From the NCBI GenBank assembly GCA_947440575.1, contig CANETF010000024.1, forward strand, positions 1 to 35,179: a stretch of 35,179 bases of DNA, read 5' to 3'. This document shows, piece after piece, positions 30,594-35,179 of this stretch (position 1 is its first letter; each line of letters begins with the position of its first letter). Made by a program: the position numbers and the translations under genes. The notes beneath the pieces are model-generated. The model had not been told where the DNA came from. It saw only the letters and a list, made by a program, of their open reading frames with translations, and made no database searches. The DNA is from Verrucomicrobiaceae bacterium. Lineage in GTDB: Bacteria; Verrucomicrobiota; Verrucomicrobiia; Verrucomicrobiales; Verrucomicrobiaceae.

Positions 30594-33500
30594 TTGTCCA
30601 TCTCCCGGTTTTCCTCCGGCGGGCTCAAGCTCTTCCACCTCGGCATCACCTTCTGCCTCCTCTCCCTCTCCTCCGCCCTCGCCGCCGACGTCAGCGTGCT
30701 CCTCAACCTGACCACCACCGCCCCCAACCCCGTCCCCACCGGCCAGACCTTCGAATACCGCATCGGCTACTCCGTCGCCTCCACCAAAAACAATGCCAGA
30801 GATCTCGAAATCAGAGCTCCCCTGCCCGCCAACATCCTCTTCGACAGCTTCGTCCCCACCACCCACGTCGACTCCGTTTCCACCCCCGCCTGGAACGCCA
30901 ACGGCACCGTCGTCTTCCGAATGAAAAGCCCCTTGCCCGCCGGCAGCGCGGGCACCCTCACCCTCCGCGCCCGCTTCCAGGAAGGCCCCACCACCAACGC
31001 CACCTCCCGCACCCTCACCGTCACCGCCGAAGGTGACAACCTCGACGACACCTCCAGATCCACCACCACCACCGCCAGCGCCTCCAATCGCTGGAGCGTC
31101 GACAAAACCGGCCCCTGGTCCGCCCTCGTCAACACCAACGTCAGCTACCCCATCCACATCCAGCGCTCCTCCCCAGGCAACCTCAACCTCCAAAGCGGCA
31201 CCCTCGTCGACACCCTCCCCGTCGGGGTCATCCCCGCCAACGTCATCAATGCCGACGGCGGCACCGTCTCCGGCAGCGGCACCTCCGCCAATCCCGTCAG
31301 AATCACCTGGTCCCTCTCCGCCCTCAATGGCGCAGGCTCCGGCACCTCCCGCACCGTCACCCCCGTCATCTTCTACCCTTCCTCCACCTTCGCCTCCGGT
31401 GCCCAAGTCACCAACTCCGTCGCCCTCAACGCCACCACCATCAACAACACCACCGTCACCACCACCGACACCCAGACCACCAACCTCGAAGCCTTCTCCC
31501 CCTCCCCCAGCGGCTACACCTGGAAATGGGTCTCCGATGATACCGTCCTCCCCAACCAAACCTTCACCTGGAACCTCGGCGCCAACAACGCTGGCAATGT
31601 CCCCCTCACCAACTTCATCGTCTCAGATGCCATCCCCGCCAACTTCAACCTCACCAGAGTCATCACCCCTTCCTGGATGCAAAACGCCCCCTCCGGCAAC
31701 TTCATCACCATCCGCTACCGCCGCAGCAACACCGGCACCACCTCCTACACCTGGCCCGGCGGCCCCTTCCCCCTCAACACCTCCCTCAACGTCAGCTCCC
31801 TCAGCCTCCCCTCCGGCGTCTTCATCTCTCATATCGAGTTCCAATGCGGCACCCTCCCCGTCGGCAGCTCCACCAACGACTTCCGCCTCGAAGGCAGACC
31901 CCTCCTCTCCGGCTGGAACACCCCCTCCTCCACCCTCACCGTCGGCAATCCCATCAGCAACCGCTCCCAACTCACCGCCAACTACAACGGCGCCCAAGTC
32001 ATCAATGCCTTCAGCTCCTGGATCAACACCACCCTCGTCAACCCCACCACCGTCCCCCACGTCGATACCACCATGATCACCGGCGGCACCCTCCTCCCCG
32101 GAGACACCGTCCGCTACCGCGTCGAAGCCCTCACCCCCTGGTTCGCCGACGTCCCCATGGTCAACCCCACCGTGATGTGCCTCCTCCCCGCTAGTGTCGA
32201 CTACCTCCCCGGCTCCTTCTCCCTCCGCACCATCAACAACAGCGCCGCCGCCCCCGACCCCTCCCCCACCCTCGAAGTCCTCCCCAACTACGACGCCACC
32301 GGCCGCACCCTCCTCCGCTGGCGCTACACCCACTCCTTCCCCACCTCCACCTCCTCCGCCATCGAGTTCAATACCCGCATCAAAGACGGCACCCTCTCCG
32401 CCAACTACACCATCAACGGCTACCTCTCCGTCAACCCCGCCGCCCAACTCGGCACCATCGCCTACAACAATCCCGGCACCGATACCAACGACGTCGACGG
32501 CGACTCCAATCGCACCGAACAAATCTCCAACGACAACTCCTCCCACTTCGTCTCCCGCGCCCCCTCCCTCGAGTCCTTCAAATACGTCCGCGGCCAGCTC
32601 GACTCCCAATGGCTCCGCTTCCCCGACGTCGGCAACACCATCCCCGGCGGCCAGGCCGACTACCGACTCACCGTCCGCAACAGCGGCAACGTCCCCATGA
32701 AAAACGTCGTCCTCATCGACGTCCTCCCCTTCCCCGGTGACAATGGCGTCATCACCACCGCCGAACTTCGCGACAGCCAATGGCGCCCCCTCCTCGCCGG
32801 CCCCCTCTCCGCCCCCACCGGCGTCACCGTCTACTACAGCACCCAGTCCAACCCCGAACGCCCCGAAGTCCTCTCCCCCAACCCCCCCGGCTCTCAACCC
32901 CCAGCCTGGTCCTCCACCCCGCCCGACGACATCACCACCGTCCGCTCCCTCAAAATCGACTTCGGCACCAGCACCCTCGCCCCCCTCGACCAGTTCGAAC
33001 TCGTCTGGCCCATGCGCGCCCCCCTCAACGCCTCCACCAACGGCCAAATCGCCTGGAACTCCTTCGGCATCTCCGCCACCCTCGCCGACACCAACCAACC
33101 CCTCCCCTCCGCCGAACCCGTCAAAGTCGGCATCGCCGTCCAACCCATCGTCCCCGTCGCCTACGGTGACCGCGTCTGGAATGACCTCAACCGCGACGGC
33201 ATCCAGTCCCCCGGCGAACCCGGCATCAACGGCGTCCGCGTCGAACTCTACCGCGACAATGGCGACAACACCCCCGACCCCGCCACCGACACCCTCGTCG
33301 GCTTCACCATCACCACCGGCGGCGGCGACTACCTCTTCTCCTCCATGCCTCCCGGCGACTACTTCTCCGTCATCTTCGCCCCCCCCACCTTCCGCCCCTC
33401 CCCCGCGAACACCACCACCGACGCCAATGACAGCGACGGCACCCCCGCCACCGTCCGCGGCTTCCGCGCCGCCATCCTCCCCGTCACCTCCCTCCAAACC

Positions 33501-35179
33501 GACGAAATTGACCAAACCTGGGACCAGGGCATGTACCAGGATGCCTCACCCCTCGCCGCCATCGGCAACTACGTCTGGTTCGACAACAGCATCGACGGCC
33601 TCCAAAACGAAGCCCCCCACCGCGGCGCCAACGGCGTCACCGTCCGCCTCTACAACGCCGCCTCCCCCTCCACCCCCGTCGCCACCACCACCACCGACAA
33701 CGACATCAACGGCAACCCCGGCTTCTACCTCTTCGACCTCCTCCCCCCCGCCTCCTACTTCCTCGAATTCGTCGCCCCTCCCACCATCACCTTCACCACC
33801 CGCGGCCCCCTCGGCACCTCCGACGCCAACGACTCGGATCCTCATCCCACCACCGGCCGCACCGAAACCTTCGCCCTCACCAGCGGCAAATCCGACCTCA
33901 CCTGGGACGCAGGACTCCTCCTTACCCTCGGCACCACCAGCCTCGGCAACCAGGTCTGGATGGACCTCAATAACAACCGCCTCTACGAACCTAACATCGG
34001 CGAGACCGGCCTCAACAATGTCTCCATCTCCCTGTTCCTCGACCTCAACACCAACGGCTCCCTCGACCTCAATACCGACGTCTTCTACGGCTCCACCTCC
34101 ACCTTCTCCAAAGCCGGCGTCCCGGGCTTCTACGAGTTCACCGGACTCCCCGCCGCCGACTTCATCGTCGTCATCAACGGCCAAAACTTCCTCCCCGGCC
34201 GCGCCCTCGATGGCTTGATAAGCTCCCTCGGCACCTCTCCCGACCCCGACAACAACATCGACGATGACGACAACGGGGAGCCCGGCCCCTTCGGCAACAT
34301 CGTCACCCGCGCCGTCACCCTCTCCCCCACCACCGAACCCGGCCCCAACGGCACCAGCGACAACGGCACCGTTGACTTCGGCTTCTTCGATCCCACCCTC
34401 CTCCTCCAACTCGGCAACCTCGTCTTCGTTGACTCGAACAGCAACGGCATCGCCGATGAAGGCGAAGGCGTGAACGGCGTCCGCCTCTCCCTCTTCCGCC
34501 AGGGCGACAACCCCCTCACCGCCTCCCCCGTCGCCACCACCGTCACCGCCGACGGCGGCCGCTACCTCTTCACCTTCCTCATGCCCGGACCTTACTTCGT
34601 CCACATCCCCCCCTCCGAATTCCAAGCCTCAGGCATGCTCCGCGGCGCCTCCAGCGTCCCGGGAACCCAATCCGGAGACGATAACCTCGGCGAAGACTCC
34701 CTCGACGCCCCCGCCCCTGCCGTCTCCGGTCTCAACACCACCATCGTCACCCTCCAAAGCAACGCCGCCCCCACCGACGCCACCGGCGAAACCGGCCTCG
34801 ACTTCCAATCCGACAACGACGACGACAACAGCTCCGACCTCACCCTCGACATCGGCCTCCAACGCACCGTCGCCGTCGGCAACCTCATCTTCTTCGACCT
34901 CAACGACAATGGCCGCTTCGACCCCGGTGAAGGCCTCCCCAACGTCCCCGTCCAGCTCTACTCCAACACCCAAACCCCCGGCACCGACACCCCCCTCGCC
35001 TCCACCACCTCCGCCGCCAACGGCTCCTACCTCTTCTCCGGCCTCCAGCCCGGCCTCTACCGCCTCCACATCCCCGCCTCCGCCTTCCAATCCGCCGGCC
35101 CCCTCCTCGGCATGTCCTCCATCGCCGAAGGCTTCAGCGGTGACGACGACGTCGGCCAGGACGGGCGCTCCTCCGACTC
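30594..35179 (+). CDS. Second giant DUF11/SdrD_B surface protein, partial (C-terminus beyond window)
   Basis: The open frame runs at least 1528 codons to the right edge. Reading from a TTG at 30594 gives a signal peptide (GLKLFHLGITFCLLSLSSALAA, cleavage near residue 31). No in-frame ATG precedes it, because a TGA lies at 30570-30572. Residues about 32-850 are DUF11-like repeats, including a block with VRGQLDSQWL, PGGQADYRLTVRNSGNVPMKNVV and IDVLPFPGDNG. SdrD_B modules start near residues 856 (YGDRVWNDLNRDG), 990, 1117, 1273 and 1427. The last two match the long form of the first giant protein, including GDDNLGEDSL. An exported surface role is inferred. An upstream ATG at 30572 is one base out of frame across the C9 tract. 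Confidence 0.8.
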   Translation, partial: MSISRFSSGGLKLFHLGITFCLLSLSSALAADVSVLLNLTTTAPNPVPTGQTFEYRIGYSVASTKNNARDLEIRAPLPANILFDSFVPTTHVDSVSTPAWNANGTVVFRMKSPLPAGSAGTLTLRARFQEGPTTNATSRTLTVTAEGDNLDDTSRSTTTTASASNRWSVDKTGPWSALVNTNVSYPIHIQRSSPGNLNLQSGTLVDTLPVGVIPANVINADGGTVSGSGTSANPVRITWSLSALNGAGSGTSRTVTPVIFYPSSTFASGAQVTNSVALNATTINNTTVTTTDTQTTNLEAFSPSPSGYTWKWVSDDTVLPNQTFTWNLGANNAGNVPLTNFIVSDAIPANFNLTRVITPSWMQNAPSGNFITIRYRRSNTGTTSYTWPGGPFPLNTSLNVSSLSLPSGVFISHIEFQCGTLPVGSSTNDFRLEGRPLLSGWNTPSSTLTVGNPISNRSQLTANYNGAQVINAFSSWINTTLVNPTTVPHVDTTMITGGTLLPGDTVRYRVEALTPWFADVPMVNPTVMCLLPASVDYLPGSFSLRTINNSAAAPDPSPTLEVLPNYDATGRTLLRWRYTHSFPTSTSSAIEFNTRIKDGTLSANYTINGYLSVNPAAQLGTIAYNNPGTDTNDVDGDSNRTEQISNDNSSHFVSRAPSLESFKYVRGQLDSQWLRFPDVGNTIPGGQADYRLTVRNSGNVPMKNVVLIDVLPFPGDNGVITTAELRDSQWRPLLAGPLSAPTGVTVYYSTQSNPERPEVLSPNPPGSQPPAWSSTPPDDITTVRSLKIDFGTSTLAPLDQFELVWPMRAPLNASTNGQIAWNSFGISATLADTNQPLPSAEPVKVGIAVQPIVPVAYGDRVWNDLNRDGIQSPGEPGINGVRVELYRDNGDNTPDPATDTLVGFTITTGGGDYLFSSMPPGDYFSVIFAPPTFRPSPANTTTDANDSDGTPATVRGFRAAILPVTSLQTDEIDQTWDQGMYQDASPLAAIGNYVWFDNSIDGLQNEAPHRGANGVTVRLYNAASPSTPVATTTTDNDINGNPGFYLFDLLPPASYFLEFVAPPTITFTTRGPLGTSDANDSDPHPTTGRTETFALTSGKSDLTWDAGLLLTLGTTSLGNQVWMDLNNNRLYEPNIGETGLNNVSISLFLDLNTNGSLDLNTDVFYGSTSTFSKAGVPGFYEFTGLPAADFIVVINGQNFLPGRALDGLISSLGTSPDPDNNIDDDDNGEPGPFGNIVTRAVTLSPTTEPGPNGTSDNGTVDFGFFDPTLLLQLGNLVFVDSNSNGIADEGEGVNGVRLSLFRQGDNPLTASPVATTVTADGGRYLFTFLMPGPYFVHIPPSEFQASGMLRGASSVPGTQSGDDNLGEDSLDAPAPAVSGLNTTIVTLQSNAAPTDATGETGLDFQSDNDDDNSSDLTLDIGLQRTVAVGNLIFFDLNDNGRFDPGEGLPNVPVQLYSNTQTPGTDTPLASTTSAANGSYLFSGLQPGLYRLHIPASAFQSAGPLLGMSSIAEGFSGDDDVGQDGRSSD

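Noticed and set aside
1..35179. CRISPR arrays, tRNA or rRNA genes
   Set aside because: No regular 25-40-base spaced repeats, cloverleaf or rRNA-like sequence was noticed by eye; a dedicated scan would be needed to exclude small tRNAs.

Overview
The window looks like chromosomal DNA of a high-GC member of the Verrucomicrobiota (PVC superphylum). The evidence is family content: a PVC-type heme-binding CxxCH protein, a DUF1080 secreted hydrolase, an EF-hand esterase, a PAS-AraC regulator, an EboD-type cyclase, and giant SdrD_B-repeat surface proteins whose C-terminal domain resembles a verrucomicrobial one (TIGR02597-like, from memory). The + strand is strongly C-rich and G-poor almost throughout, even where genes lie on the - strand. 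This suggests a replication-strand skew with the + strand lagging. No rRNA, tRNA, CRISPR array or intact insertion sequence was seen.

Layout. Positions 1-204 have balanced composition and no recognisable gene. Three - strand genes follow: an EboD-like cyclase (205-1368), a very short Mini-RNase III-like protein (1465-1764) and a secreted DUF1080 protein (1904-2617). A heptamer tandem repeat sits between the last two. On the + strand come a two-part beta-propeller-like exported protein (2771-5401), a BaiN/HI0933-type flavoprotein (5460-6749) and an EF-hand alpha/beta hydrolase (6802-7905). A PAS-AraC regulator (7945-8688, -) is divergent from the PVC-type cytochrome c protein (8804-11584, +), with a good AraC-style operator candidate between them. 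The 618-base gap at 11585-12202 holds a 106-bp direct repeat containing small hairpins, then an AT-rich promoter.

The right 23 kb is dominated by two giant exported surface-protein genes in the same orientation. The first (12203-29701) is complete at 5832 codons. It has about 23 SdrD_B-like modules, DUF11-like domains, a DNRLRE-like domain, an eight-motif WNG array that fits a seven-bladed propeller, Ig-like (He_PIG) and GEVED domains, and the verrucomicrobial-type C-terminus. The second (from about 30594, running off the right edge) is a DUF11/SdrD_B relative. Between them is a - strand GNAT acetyltransferase (29703-30269) with balanced base composition, which looks acquired. The second giant gene has no in-frame ATG upstream of its signal peptide. 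An upstream ATG is out of frame by one base across a run of nine C, so this is either a TTG start, a sequencing slip or a phase-variable switch.

Functional picture: most of the window encodes exported proteins (secreted hydrolases, a periplasmic heme protein, beta-propellers and giant repeat proteins). This fits a polymer-degrading, surface-attached lifestyle. The genes do not form one obvious operon. The most unusual system is the pair of giant modular proteins with their promoters, C-tract and intervening foreign gene.
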